The notes beneath the pieces are model-generated. The model ran no database searches. It had not been told where the DNA came from and saw only the letters and a program-made list of their open reading frames with translations. A program made the translations under genes and the position numbers. This document shows, in pieces, positions 1 through 8,952 of a DNA stretch of 41,808 bases. This stretch comes from an uncultured Bacteroidales bacterium (GTDB lineage: Bacteria; Bacteroidota; Bacteroidia; Bacteroidales; UBA1715). The stretch lies in NCBI GenBank assembly GCA_937892155.1, contig CALAUG010000026.1, forward strand, positions 1 to 41,808. Reading direction: 5' to 3'. The number at the start of each line of letters is the position of its first letter. Position 1 is the first letter of the stretch.

Positions 1-2368
1 TTTTCAGTGTGAGGTTACGGCGGTTGTAGGGCTGGTTATAGAATATGCTCAATGCCATAATCTCGTCCTTGTGCTGCTCCAGATATTCGGCAAACGATTT
101 AATGGTTTCCTTGGCTTTTTCTTGCGTAAAACTATTAAAGCCGCTCCGTACAACGGTATCAATGTTAATGCTGTCGATTTTCTGGTCGTGCAAATTGCGA
201 ACGGTAACAATATATTCGTTCAACTCGCCATTGAACGTACTGCTGGCAACATCGGCAAGTTTTTGTTGCGAATTTGCGCGAATTTGTTCCTCTATGGCAG
301 GCGTTATTTCCATTCGGGGGATTTTTTGCAGTTCCAATTGTGCCTCATCTTCTATCTTGTCGAAATCGAAAGCATTCAGCAATTCCGCACTCATTTGCCC
401 CAACCCCTTTCCTTTGGAAAGGAATTCTATTTTCTCGCGCTCCTTTTCCGTTATTTCCCTGTTCAGGCGAATCAAGCGGTTTGCCAAGGATAAGAACAAA
501 TCTTCTTCGGCAACACCCATAGTAACCGCTCCCAGCAAATCCTTCAACGGAACCGTAGGCTTGCGCTCCAACGGGCGGCTGTCGGTTTTCTTTGTCTGCG
601 TTACACCCACAGCATCAACAATAACAAAGTGTGTCTTTGCCGAGGCTGTCTTGCTCACTAATTGCAAGGAATCCTCGTTAATGGTTCTGGTTCCTCGCCC
701 TTTCATCTGCTCAAAGTAATTCGCACTGCGGACATCGCGCATAAACAAAAGAACTTCAAGAGCCTTTACATCTGTTCCAGTTGCAATCATATCAACGGTA
801 ACAGCGATACGAGGATAATACTGATTACGGAAACGGTTCAGTACAGACTTCGGATCCTCGTCAATCTTGTAGGTTACCTTTTTGCAGAAATCGTTGCTTT
901 CGTTGAACTCCTCGCGCACAATCTTGATGATATCGTCGGCGTGGCTATCGGTTTTGGCAAAAATCAATGTCTTGGGGACTTCGTACTGCCCGTTTTCATC
1001 GTAGCGGTTTGGGTAAATTTCTTCCATCAAAGCCTTGCGGAATTGCCTGATTACCGTACGAATCTGGCTTGGATTCACCACGGATTTATCCAAGTCGTTC
1101 TTTTTGTATTCCACATCCTCGTCAACCTGCTGCCAACGAGTCTTGCGGGTAGCCTTATCACGATAATCGATATGCCAGCCAGCCTTAATCAAACCGCCGT
1201 TTTTAGATATTTCCGTTTCTATAGTATAAACATCGTACGGCACATTCACGCCATCTACCACCGATTGCTCATAAGTATATTCACTCACGACATTTTCGTT
1301 GAAGAAACCGAATGTTCGTTTATCAGGAGTTGCAGTAAGACCAATCAGAAACGCGTCGAAATAATCCAAAACCTGTTTCCAAAGATTGTAGATGCTTCGG
1401 TGACATTCATCTATTACGACAAAATCAAACTGTTCAATCGGAACCTTTGCCGTATATTCCACAGGAACGGCTTTTTGTTCCTTTAATCGTTGCTGCAACC
1501 AAGTAGATTCGTTTGGATTGTCGGCCTCCGCACTTTCGTCCAATTCCTCGCCTTTCAAAATAGAATACAAACGCTGAATGGTAGAAATGCACACTTGGCT
1601 ATCGCTCGCTATATAGCTTGAATTCAACCGCTGAACATTATACAATTCCGTAAACTTGCGGTTATCGTCGTTCGGACGGAAATTCATAAACTCCTGTTCC
1701 GCCTGTTCGCCCAAATTGCGGGTATCGACAAGGAATAATATACGTTTTGCCTTTGCAAATTTCAACAAACGATAAATAAACGTAATTGCCGTAAATGTTT
1801 TCCCTGCGCCTGTCGCCATTTGAATCAACGCACGAGGACGATTGTTTTTGAAAGACTCCTCCAAATTAACAACCGCCTTAATCTGTGCAGGACGCAAACC
1901 AGTTTCATCCAATGCGGGAAAATCCTGTAATCTGTTGCGAAGGCTCCTTCCGTTACGAATCCATTCCGCAATAGTTTCTGGTTTATGAAAGGCGAACACT
2001 GCACGACTTCGAGGTTTCGGATCGCTATAATCGGTAAAACGAGTAACAGTTCCCGTTGTTTCATATACATACACCAACGGCTCGTTGTTTAAATATTTTA
2101 GTTTGGCATTTGCATATCGAACAGACTGTTCTTCTACCGTTGTAAGATTTACTCCTTCTTCTTCGCGTTTCGCCTCAATAATGCCAACAGGTTTTCTGTT
2201 TATGAAGAGAACATAATCTGCAGGTCCAGCATCCGTTTGATATTCGCGTACGGCAATACCCAAACCGGCTGAGAAATCAATCTTAGATTTTGATTGAATA
2301 ACCCAACCTGCTTGTTGAAGCAAATCATCTATAACATCACGCGCAATCTGTTCCGGATTCTGATTCAT
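1..2368 (-). CDS. hsdR: Type I restriction enzyme R subunit (5' part, runs off window)
   Basis: The minus-strand frame opens at ATG 2366-2368 and stays open for about 789 codons to the window edge, so the C-terminus is missing. It reads as the ATP-dependent translocase/nuclease subunit of a type I restriction-modification complex. An N-terminal PD-(D/E)xK nuclease is visible, with the EAK signature near residue 65 and a preceding acidic residue near 46. The superfamily 2 helicase follows, with Walker A MATGAGKT near residue 184, DECHR near 321, the LTATP motif shortly after, and a second RecA-like half ending in a GRGTR motif. hsdM and hsdS would be expected just outside the left edge. The long regions read in the opposite strand here are shadows of this gene. 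Confidence 0.93.
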   Translation of the reverse strand, partial: MNQNPEQIARDVIDDLLQQAGWVIQSKSKIDFSAGLGIAVREYQTDAGPADYVLFINRKPVGIIEAKREEEGVNLTTVEEQSVRYANAKLKYLNNEPLVYVYETTGTVTRFTDYSDPKPRSRAVFAFHKPETIAEWIRNGRSLRNRLQDFPALDETGLRPAQIKAVVNLEESFKNNRPRALIQMATGAGKTFTAITFIYRLLKFAKAKRILFLVDTRNLGEQAEQEFMNFRPNDDNRKFTELYNVQRLNSSYIASDSQVCISTIQRLYSILKGEELDESAEADNPNESTWLQQRLKEQKAVPVEYTAKVPIEQFDFVVIDECHRSIYNLWKQVLDYFDAFLIGLTATPDKRTFGFFNENVVSEYTYEQSVVDGVNVPYDVYTIETEISKNGGLIKAGWHIDYRDKATRKTRWQQVDEDVEYKKNDLDKSVVNPSQIRTVIRQFRKALMEEIYPNRYDENGQYEVPKTLIFAKTDSHADDIIKIVREEFNESNDFCKKVTYKIDEDPKSVLNRFRNQYYPRIAVTVDMIATGTDVKALEVLLFMRDVRSANYFEQMKGRGTRTINEDSLQLVSKTASAKTHFVIVDAVGVTQTKKTDSRPLERKPTVPLKDLLGAVTMGVAEEDLFLSLANRLIRLNREITEKEREKIEFLSKGKGLGQMSAELLNAFDFDKIEDEAQLELQKIPRMEITPAIEEQIRANSQQKLADVASSTFNGELNEYIVTVRNLHDQKIDSINIDTVVRSGFNSFTQEKAKETIKSFAEYLEQHKDEIMALSIFYNQPYNRRNLTLK

Positions 2369-2425
2369 GAGTCAATGTTATCTTATTAAAAAAGATATAA
2401 GAAGTAGAAATTTCCCATTGCAATT

Positions 2426-2599
2426 TTATTCTGCAAAAATACGTTTTTTATCAATAGCGTAGTCAAAAGTCTTCTTTTTCACATATTTATCCCATTCGTT
2501 TGCTCGTGATGAAATGTTTTCCATGAAGTCGAGTATTTCCTTAGTAGTTTTCTGGATAGTATTGTTCTTTTCATACATCCATTTGAACAAAACAATCAT
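2426..2599 (-). CDS. Small hypothetical protein, 57 aa
   Basis: An ATG-to-TAA frame of 57 codons lies between dnaK and hsdR, 57 bp before the hsdR start and in the same direction. The protein is mixed charged and helical, with segments such as KNNTIQKTTKEILDFMENIS, and no recognised family. A TATATTTG promoter box ends 2 bp upstream of this ATG, so transcription would start at or inside the codon. The in-frame ATG at 2576-2578 (protein starts MYEKNN, 50 aa) may therefore be the true start. It could be a leader gene of the restriction operon or a remnant. Confidence is limited by its length. Confidence 0.45.
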   Translation of the reverse strand: MIVLFKWMYEKNNTIQKTTKEILDFMENISSRANEWDKYVKKKTFDYAIDKKRIFAE

Positions 2600-2601
2600 T
2601 A

Positions 2602-2609
2602 CAAATATA
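2602..2609 (-). promoter_or_regulatory. Bacteroidota -7 promoter box TATATTTG
   Basis: An exact match to TAnnTTTG reading leftward, expected to start transcription near 2596, ahead of the small ORF and hsdR. No clear TTG box lies 19-21 bp upstream, so the call rests on the -7 box only. Confidence 0.4.
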
Positions 2610-2721
2610 AATGAAATATCAATAAATCAGGTGAAAGGTAAATGTAAGAAAAAACACTTTTTTGCGTATAAACCGAATTAACATTCTGGTTTCCCTACAT
2701 CACAATATTCAAACTGCAACA

Positions 2722-2766
2722 TCAACAAAAAAAAACGGCGTACCTCTTTCGAGACACGCCGTTTTT
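2722..2766 (-). terminator. Rho-independent terminator after dnaK
   Basis: Inverted arms at 2731-2741 and 2756-2766 pair perfectly (AAAAACGGCGT against its complement), with a small inner CTC/GAG stem. On the minus strand the stem is followed by a T run. It begins 20 bp after the dnaK stop codon and could also work rightward. Confidence 0.9.
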
Positions 2767-2786
2767 ATGATAAGAAAGGCTTTAAA

Positions 2787-4700
2787 TTATTTGACCTCTT
2801 CAAAGTCAACGTCAGTTACTTCGTCACCGCCGTTGTTGCTATTGTTTTGTTGTTGTTGACCTGCATTAGGGTTTCCTTGTGGTCCGCCTTGTGCTTGGCC
2901 TGCATTGTACATATCTTGAGAAGCTGCTTGGAACACAGTGTTCAATTCTGCCATTGCGGCATCAATACCTGCAATGTCTTGTTTACTGTGTGCATCTTTC
3001 AATTTTGCCAACGCACCTTCAATTTGAGACTTTTTGTCGGCTGGCAATTTGTCACCAAGATCTTTCAATTGTTTTTCTGTTTGGAAAATCATTGAATCTG
3101 CCTGGTTCAATTTGTCGATTTTTTCTTTTTCTGCCTTATCTGCTGCTTCGTTAGCTTTTGCTTCCTCGCGCATACGTTTGATTTCGTCGTCGCTCAAGCC
3201 TGATGAAGCTTCAATTCTAATGCTTTGTTCCTTGCCTGTACCTTTATCTTTCGCCGATACGTTCAAGATTCCGTTCGCATCAATATCAAATGTTACTTCG
3301 ATTTGAGGAACACCACGTTGTGCTGCTGGAATACCGTCCAAGTGGAAACGACCGATAGTCTTGTTGTCTTTTGCCATTGAACGTTCACCTTGCAATACGT
3401 GGATTTCCACTGATGGTTGGTTGTCAACTGCAGTTGTGAATGTTTCGGATTTCTTAGTTGGAATTGTAGTGTTGGCTTCGATAAGTTTTGTCATCACACC
3501 ACCCATAGTTTCAATACCCAACGAAAGTGGAGTTACATCCAACAACAACACGTCTTTTACTTCACCTGTCAACACACCACCTTGAATAGCTGCACCAATT
3601 GCAACAACTTCGTCTGGATTAACGCCTTTTGAAGGAGCTTTGCCGAAGAATTTCTCAACTGCTGCTTGAATAGCTGGAATACGTGTAGAACCACCTACAA
3701 GAATTACTTCATCAATATCGCTTGTGCTGAATCCAGCTTGTGACAATGCAGTTTTACAAGGTTCAATTGTTCTTTGAATTAAATCGTCAACCAATTGTTC
3801 GAATTTTGCACGTGTCAATGTACGTACCAAGTGTTTTGGAACACCGTCAACTGGCATAATGTAAGGCAAGTTGATTTCTGTTGATGTTGTATTCGACAAT
3901 TCGATTTTTGCTTTTTCTGCAGCTTCTTTCAAACGTTGCAAAGCCATTGAATCCTTGCTCAAATCGATTCCACCATTGTCATTTTTGAATTCTTGTACCA
4001 ACCATTCAATTATACGTTGATCGAAATCATCACCACCAAGGTGAGTATCACCTGCTGTTGATTTTACTTCGAACACACCGTCGCCAAGTTCAAGAATAGA
4101 AACATCGTGCGTACCACCACCACAGTCGAACACAACAATCTTCATATCTTTATTTGTCTTGTCCAAGCCATAAGCAAGAGCTGCTGCAGTTGGTTCGTTC
4201 ACAATACGTTTTACTGTTAAACCAGCGATTTCACCAGCTTCTTTTGTAGCCTGACGTTGAGCATCGTTAAAGTAAGCAGGAACTGTAATGACAGCTTCTG
4301 TAACAGTTGTGCCAAGATATTCTTCAGCGGTTTTCTTCATTTTTTGAAGAACCATTGCAGAAATTTCTTGTGGAGTGTACAAACGTCCGTCAATATCAAC
4401 ACGAGGAGTATTGTTGTCGCCTCTTACAACTTTGTAAGGTACGCGGGCAACTTCGCTTGACAATCTATCGTATGTTTCACCCATGAAACGTTTGATAGAG
4501 AACACAGTTTTATTTGGATTGGTGATAGCCTGACGTTTTGCAGGATCTCCAACCTTACGTTCGCCATTGTCGATGAAACCAATGATAGAAGGTGTTGTAC
4601 GTTTACCTTCGCTGTTTGGAATTACGACTGGTTCGTTTCCTTCCATAACCGCAACACACGAATTCGTGGTTCCTAAGTCAATTCCTATTATCTTTCCCAT
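2787..4700 (-). CDS. dnaK: Chaperone DnaK (Hsp70)
   Basis: A full-length Hsp70 of 637 aa. It binds exposed hydrophobic segments of client proteins in an ATP-driven cycle with DnaJ and GrpE in the cytoplasm. The nucleotide-binding domain starts with GIDLGTTNS (residues 6-14). The second phosphate-binding loop reads CGGGTHD at 193-199 where the E. coli form is LGGGTFD; His at that place is familiar in Bacteroidota Hsp70s. The substrate-binding domain, helical lid and a C-terminal glycine/glutamine-rich linker ending in VTDVDFEEVK follow. It stands alone, without dnaJ or grpE beside it, and ends in a strong terminator. No CIRCE element is seen upstream. Confidence 0.98.
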   Translation of the reverse strand: MGKIIGIDLGTTNSCVAVMEGNEPVVIPNSEGKRTTPSIIGFIDNGERKVGDPAKRQAITNPNKTVFSIKRFMGETYDRLSSEVARVPYKVVRGDNNTPRVDIDGRLYTPQEISAMVLQKMKKTAEEYLGTTVTEAVITVPAYFNDAQRQATKEAGEIAGLTVKRIVNEPTAAALAYGLDKTNKDMKIVVFDCGGGTHDVSILELGDGVFEVKSTAGDTHLGGDDFDQRIIEWLVQEFKNDNGGIDLSKDSMALQRLKEAAEKAKIELSNTTSTEINLPYIMPVDGVPKHLVRTLTRAKFEQLVDDLIQRTIEPCKTALSQAGFSTSDIDEVILVGGSTRIPAIQAAVEKFFGKAPSKGVNPDEVVAIGAAIQGGVLTGEVKDVLLLDVTPLSLGIETMGGVMTKLIEANTTIPTKKSETFTTAVDNQPSVEIHVLQGERSMAKDNKTIGRFHLDGIPAAQRGVPQIEVTFDIDANGILNVSAKDKGTGKEQSIRIEASSGLSDDEIKRMREEAKANEAADKAEKEKIDKLNQADSMIFQTEKQLKDLGDKLPADKKSQIEGALAKLKDAHSKQDIAGIDAAMAELNTVFQAASQDMYNAGQAQGGPQGNPNAGQQQQNNSNNGGDEVTDVDFEEVK

Positions 4701-4767
4701 AGTAATATGTTTTTAAATTCTAATTTGTTTGTCCCGCTATTGTCAATGATTATGCCACGACAATTTT

Positions 4768-4789
4768 CACAATAATTGAGGTAATTGTG
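4768..4789. promoter_or_regulatory. Imperfect inverted repeat upstream of dnaK
   Basis: CACAATAATT (4768-4777) and TAATTGTG (4782-4789) form near-complementary arms around GAGG, about 70 bp upstream of the dnaK start. The surrounding 100 bp also repeats the word GACAAT or its complement several times. It may be an operator, but no known heat-shock consensus fits. Confidence 0.25.
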
Positions 4790-4901
4790 TCATACAACAT
4801 ATCTACGCGACAATAAAATTGGCAGAAATACTGACAATTAGGCAGAAGAGGTATCAGTTTTCAGTAATCTGATTTGAAAACCATTTTGAGTGTACAATTC
4901 G

Positions 4902-6158
4902 TCACTGCTGTTTTGGTGGTGTATTACCTTTGGGTTTCCTGTGATTAAAGAATTTACCACCTTTTCGTTTACCATAGAATTTTTTCTTTTTTTCAAAAGA
5001 AACGTTATTCCAAGCCGGTGCCTCACCTAATTCTTTTGGTAAGGGCAGTTTTTCAACTTCCCGTTCTATGAGGCGTTCAATTTTCATAAACTTTGGAATA
5101 TCCACATCGCTGATAAAAGTAATGGCTTCGCCTTTGGCATCAGCGCGGGCTGTTCTACCAACACGATGGACATAATCGGCTGGATCACGTGGCACATCAA
5201 AATTTATGACAACATTTATTCCTTTAATATCTATACCACGGCTCAACACATCGGTAGCTACCAATATTTTCGTTTGCTTTGCCTTAAAACGAAGTAAGAC
5301 ATCTTCGCGATCTTTTTGTTCAAAATCGGACGAAATTCCTTCCACGCCCACATCTGGCAAAAGACGTTTGATAGCCGAAACTATAGAAAAAATATTCTTT
5401 TTGGTAGAGGAAAAGATTAATATACTATCGTATGACGGATTTTGTTTCAAAATATGAGTTATCAATCCAATTTTTTGATGTGGATATGCCATATATGCGG
5501 ATTGCGTAATACCTTCGGCAGGTTTGGCAATTGCAATAGAAATCATTTGTGGATTATGCAGAATATTGTTTGCCAACTTCTGGATTTCAGGTGCCATAGT
5601 TGCACTAAACATCATAGTCTGACGTTTTTCGGGAACATGACGCAGCACCTCACGGATATCATCTACGAATCCCATATCAAGCATTCTATCGGCTTCGTCC
5701 AAAACTAAATGACGAAGAGTTTTCAAATTGACATATCCCAACCGTAAATGAGCGAGCAACCGTCCAGGTGTGGCAATAATAACATTGGTTCCTTCCGTAA
5801 AAGCCCGTTTCTGATCGTCCCAATCCATACCCTTGTCACCACCATACACAGCCTTGCTCGTAGTATCGGTGAAATATGAAAAACCTTGCAATTCTTGATC
5901 TATCTGAATTGCCAATTCGCGGGTAGGTACAACAATAAGCGATGTGATTCCATCGGCTCCATTCGTTACCAAATCTTGTAAAATTGGTATTAGAAACGTA
6001 GCTGTTTTTCCCGTTCCTGTTTGAGCACACGCAAGCACATCGTTTCCTGCAATAGCAACTGGGATTGCCTTTTCCTGTATTGGCGATGCCTTTTCAAAAT
6101 GCATATATGAAATGGCTTCCAGCAATTTTTCGTGAATCTGTAATTCCTCAAATGTCAT
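4902..6158 (-). CDS. DEAD-box ATP-dependent RNA helicase (RhlE-like)
   Basis: A 418-aa cytoplasmic RNA helicase. The ordered motifs are a Q motif around residues 21-28, Walker A AQTGTGKT (45-52), PTREL (78-82), TPGR (130-133), DEAD (154-157), SAT (185-187), and motif VI HRVGRTAR (331-338). The last 40 residues are strongly basic and rich in Lys/Gly, as in RhlE-type helicases that act on ribosomal or messenger RNA. It starts 3 bp after the stop of the DUF2461 gene, so the two form an operon. RhlE subtype is inferred from the short basic tail; the exact RNA target cannot be read from sequence. Confidence 0.95.
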   Translation of the reverse strand: MTFEELQIHEKLLEAISYMHFEKASPIQEKAIPVAIAGNDVLACAQTGTGKTATFLIPILQDLVTNGADGITSLIVVPTRELAIQIDQELQGFSYFTDTTSKAVYGGDKGMDWDDQKRAFTEGTNVIIATPGRLLAHLRLGYVNLKTLRHLVLDEADRMLDMGFVDDIREVLRHVPEKRQTMMFSATMAPEIQKLANNILHNPQMISIAIAKPAEGITQSAYMAYPHQKIGLITHILKQNPSYDSILIFSSTKKNIFSIVSAIKRLLPDVGVEGISSDFEQKDREDVLLRFKAKQTKILVATDVLSRGIDIKGINVVINFDVPRDPADYVHRVGRTARADAKGEAITFISDVDIPKFMKIERLIEREVEKLPLPKELGEAPAWNNVSFEKKKKFYGKRKGGKFFNHRKPKGNTPPKQQ

Positions 6159-6161
6159 ACT

Positions 6162-6836
6162 CTAATCTTTAAAATTCTCTCGGGCGTAGTCAACACATTT
6201 ATTCAACAAGGTATTTAAAGCACACGTTTTTTCAAACTCCGATAAAGCAAAATCCAAGAAATGAGCGTCAACAACCTGTTCTTTACCTATTATTTGAACA
6301 ACATCGTATTCTTTTAAGCGATAATAATCGGCAAATTCATCGTCTTTATTCCATCCGTTCGGAATTTTCTTCAACGCTGTGTGCCAATCCAATTCAAAAC
6401 CCTTACACGCCCGAACTGCAGCATCAAATTCTTTTCCGTTACACATAATTTCCTCGCGTACACTTTTTATTTCCTCTGGCGACGGCATATACAAGCCCGA
6501 CACCAGCATATTTTCATTCCGTGGTTCAATGTGGACATAATAACCTGCATTCCCACTTTTTTTCCCTTGCGGACAAACGTACACCCCTATGTGACTTTTA
6601 TAAGGGGTTTTGTCCAAGGAGAAACGCATATCACGATAAATTCTATACGTACAATCTTTTACAGTCAAACCTGCCACCGATTTGTCAAATTTAGAGATAC
6701 CTTCGATGAGAGCCTGTGCAAACGCCTGACTATCGGCCAATGCCGATTTATAAAAATCTTTATGGGCATCAAACCAAGGTTTATTGTTATTAACCGTCAG
6801 TTCTGACAAAAAATCCCATACCCGTTGTAAATCCAT
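6162..6836 (-). CDS. DUF2461 family protein
   Basis: A 224-aa protein of the DUF2461 family (the TIGR02453 type). The family hallmarks are an N-terminal segment with NNNKPWFDAHK, the RIYRDMRFSLDKTPYKSHIG block near residues 66-85, and the later GGYY-like YYVHIEPRN stretch. The biochemical function is not known. No signal peptide or membrane segment is seen, so it should be cytoplasmic. It is the first gene of a two-gene unit with the DEAD-box helicase, under the promoter at 6854-6882. Confidence 0.88.
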   Translation of the reverse strand: MDLQRVWDFLSELTVNNNKPWFDAHKDFYKSALADSQAFAQALIEGISKFDKSVAGLTVKDCTYRIYRDMRFSLDKTPYKSHIGVYVCPQGKKSGNAGYYVHIEPRNENMLVSGLYMPSPEEIKSVREEIMCNGKEFDAAVRACKGFELDWHTALKKIPNGWNKDDEFADYYRLKEYDVVQIIGKEQVVDAHFLDFALSEFEKTCALNTLLNKCVDYARENFKD

Positions 6837-6853
6837 ATCACTATATTATGGTC

Positions 6854-6882
6854 CAAAGGTATAAAAAACCTATTTTCAACAA
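6854..6882 (-). promoter_or_regulatory. Promoter for DUF2461-helicase operon
   Basis: Reading leftward, a TTG at 6882-6880 is followed after 18 bp by TACCTTTG (6861-6854), a match to the Bacteroidota TTG-N19-TAnnTTTG pattern. The predicted start is about 12 bp before the ATG at 6836. Confidence 0.6.
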
Positions 6883-7049
6883 TCATTTTCATTTAGAATT
6901 GCCATTCACGCCAATTGACATCTGTCTTTCCTAAAAATTCAATATATTCGCAACAGAAAATAAGAAGTGATATACTTTTAGTTGTCTGTTATCAGTTGTC
7001 AGATAATATTTTTTGATTCTTTCTAAAAACTGTTTTTCAGCATTTACGT

Positions 7050-8369
7050 ATGTCAAATCTAAGATTGATGAGAAAAAACATATACAAAGCGTTACTATTC
7101 CTTGTCGGCATTTTTGCCTGCAATTCTATTGTTGCGCAAAGTTTGGAAGGTAACCGATGGTCGTTTGCCACCATTAAATCTCTACAAATAACGCCGTCTA
7201 ACGACTCGCTGGGATATGAAATTTTACCATTGCTTGGAGGCAAAAAATTGAATGTCAGTTTTGACATTTTAGATGATGAAATCCATTGGATTGGCTATCG
7301 TTTCATCTATTGCGACCGCAACTGGAAAGAAGATGACAACAATATGATTGCGCTCAACATTACTGGCAATATGGTTTTAGACGGAAACAATGTTGAATCG
7401 TCATTTAACACCTCGGTTTCGTACCAGCATTACTCATTTTCATTTCCTAATGACGAAGTTGAATTTATGTTGTCGGGAAACTACGTATTACAAGTTTATG
7501 AAGAAGTTGGAGAGCAAGGACGTGAATATATTTTGTTTCAGAAACGATTTGTCGTGACCGAGCAACTCATTGAAATTCAAGCGAATGTTAAGCGTCCTGA
7601 TGTCGTTCAGTATATTGACGACCACCAACAAATTGAAATGAAAATCATTCCACACGGATTTGATTTATCATCGTTTGACAAAGATTTATTCGTCTGTTAT
7701 CGTCAAAATGGCCGATGGGACAAGACAATCAAAGGGATTCAGCCTAACCATATTTCGGGAGACGGCACGTTAGTTTTCAATGACAATCGAAACGCACTAT
7801 TCCTTGGCGGTGCGGAATTTCATCAGTTTGACTTCAAAAATTTCAACTATGCGTCGTATCCTGTAGACTATTTTGAGCACGAATACGGGAAATATACAGC
7901 TGTGTTAAAACCCGATAAAATTCAACCATCGTACATCTATAAAGACAATGGTGATTTGAATGGTAAGTATTGCATAGCAATCAGCCAGCATTTTGACAAA
8001 AACACTTCTGCCGATTATGCAAAAGTGCATTTCACGTTGCCTTATTTCAAAAATTACTACGACACATTGAGTCCATACGTTTGTGGAGCATTCAACGATT
8101 GGGCCTTGTCGAAAGAGAACAAAATGACATATAACGACGAGAAGAAACAATTTGAAGCTGATATTCTACTCAAACAGGGATATTACGGATACACCTATAT
8201 TTTTGCATCAGACGATTTAAAAACAATTGATTATTCAAGTATAGACGGAAGTTTTTACCAAACAGAAAACGATTACGAAATTTTTGTTTATTACTTTGAT
8301 TACAATTTAGGTTACGACCGTTGTATAGGCTATAAACTTATTAATTCTGGTTCAAATTATGGTAATTAA
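7050..8369 (+). CDS. Type IX secretion system plug protein (DUF5103)
   Basis: A 439-aa exported protein. It matches the DUF5103/T9SS plug family, whose Flavobacterium johnsoniae member plugs the periplasmic side of the SprA translocon when PorV is absent. A signal peptide is visible (KALLFLVGIFACNSIVAQ), and the mature part is rich in beta strands and aromatic residues. The ATG at 7068 (MRKNIYK) gives a more ordinary signal peptide and may be the true start. The gene overlaps engB by 11 bp. T9SS activity in this cell is supported independently by sorting domains on two enzymes in this window. Confidence 0.85.
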   Translation: MSNLRLMRKNIYKALLFLVGIFACNSIVAQSLEGNRWSFATIKSLQITPSNDSLGYEILPLLGGKKLNVSFDILDDEIHWIGYRFIYCDRNWKEDDNNMIALNITGNMVLDGNNVESSFNTSVSYQHYSFSFPNDEVEFMLSGNYVLQVYEEVGEQGREYILFQKRFVVTEQLIEIQANVKRPDVVQYIDDHQQIEMKIIPHGFDLSSFDKDLFVCYRQNGRWDKTIKGIQPNHISGDGTLVFNDNRNALFLGGAEFHQFDFKNFNYASYPVDYFEHEYGKYTAVLKPDKIQPSYIYKDNGDLNGKYCIAISQHFDKNTSADYAKVHFTLPYFKNYYDTLSPYVCGAFNDWALSKENKMTYNDEKKQFEADILLKQGYYGYTYIFASDDLKTIDYSSIDGSFYQTENDYEIFVYYFDYNLGYDRCIGYKLINSGSNYGN

Positions 8370-8952
8370 AGAGGCTACATTTATTAAAAGCGTGAACAAC
8401 TATAAACAATGTCCAGCTCCCGACAAGCACGAAGTTGCTTTCATCGGTCGCTCAAATGTTGGAAAATCTTCTTTAATTAATATGCTGTGTAACAATAGTA
8501 AATTGGCAAAAACATCTTCCACGCCTGGGAAAACACAGACAATCAATCATTTTCTCATCAACAAGTCATGGTATTTAGTTGATTTGCCGGGATATGGATA
8601 CGCAAAAGTCAATAAGGGACTTCGCCAAAAATTTGAAGATTTCATCAGTGCATACATTATCAACCGAGAAAATCTTGACTGCGTGTTTGTATTGGTTGAC
8701 AGCCGCCACGAACCACATAAAATTGATCTCGAATTTATTCGTTGGTGTGGAGAAAAAGAAATTCCAATTGCAATTGTTATGACAAAAGCGGATAAGAACA
8801 AGCCTGCTGAATTAGAAAAAAACATACAAGTCTACCAGGAGACATTGTTACAGGATTGGGAAGAAATTCCACCAATGTTTGTTACGTCAGCAGAAAAAAA
8901 AGACGGCAAAGAAGAATTATTGGAATATATAGGGATAATCGTAGAAGACTAA
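8359..8952 (+). CDS. engB: Ribosome biogenesis GTP-binding protein EngB/YsxC/YihA
   Basis: A 197-aa P-loop GTPase needed for late assembly of the large ribosomal subunit. It shows the G1 loop GRSNVGKSS (residues 30-38), STPGKTQT in the G2 region, DLPGYG as G3, TKADK as G4, and a C-terminal TSAEKKDG as G5. Length and motif order are typical of EngB. The start lies inside the end of the T9SS plug gene, suggesting coupled translation. The stop overlaps the stop end of the oppositely oriented DedA gene by 4 bp. Confidence 0.97.
   Translation: MVIKEATFIKSVNNYKQCPAPDKHEVAFIGRSNVGKSSLINMLCNNSKLAKTSSTPGKTQTINHFLINKSWYLVDLPGYGYAKVNKGLRQKFEDFISAYIINRENLDCVFVLVDSRHEPHKIDLEFIRWCGEKEIPIAIVMTKADKNKPAELEKNIQVYQETLLQDWEEIPPMFVTSAEKKDGKEELLEYIGIIVED

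Noticed and set aside
193..199. DnaK loop CGGGTHD as a possible loss of function (residues 193-199 of the 2787-4700 gene)
   Set aside because: The GTHD form is familiar among Bacteroidota Hsp70 proteins and the phosphate-binding glycines are kept.
45..1486. Several plus-strand open frames of 80-274 codons
   Set aside because: They are shadows of the hsdR gene, whose minus-strand frame carries all the helicase and nuclease motifs.
2847..4460. Plus-strand open frames opposite dnaK
   Set aside because: They mirror conserved DnaK coding sequence and have no motif or start signal of their own.
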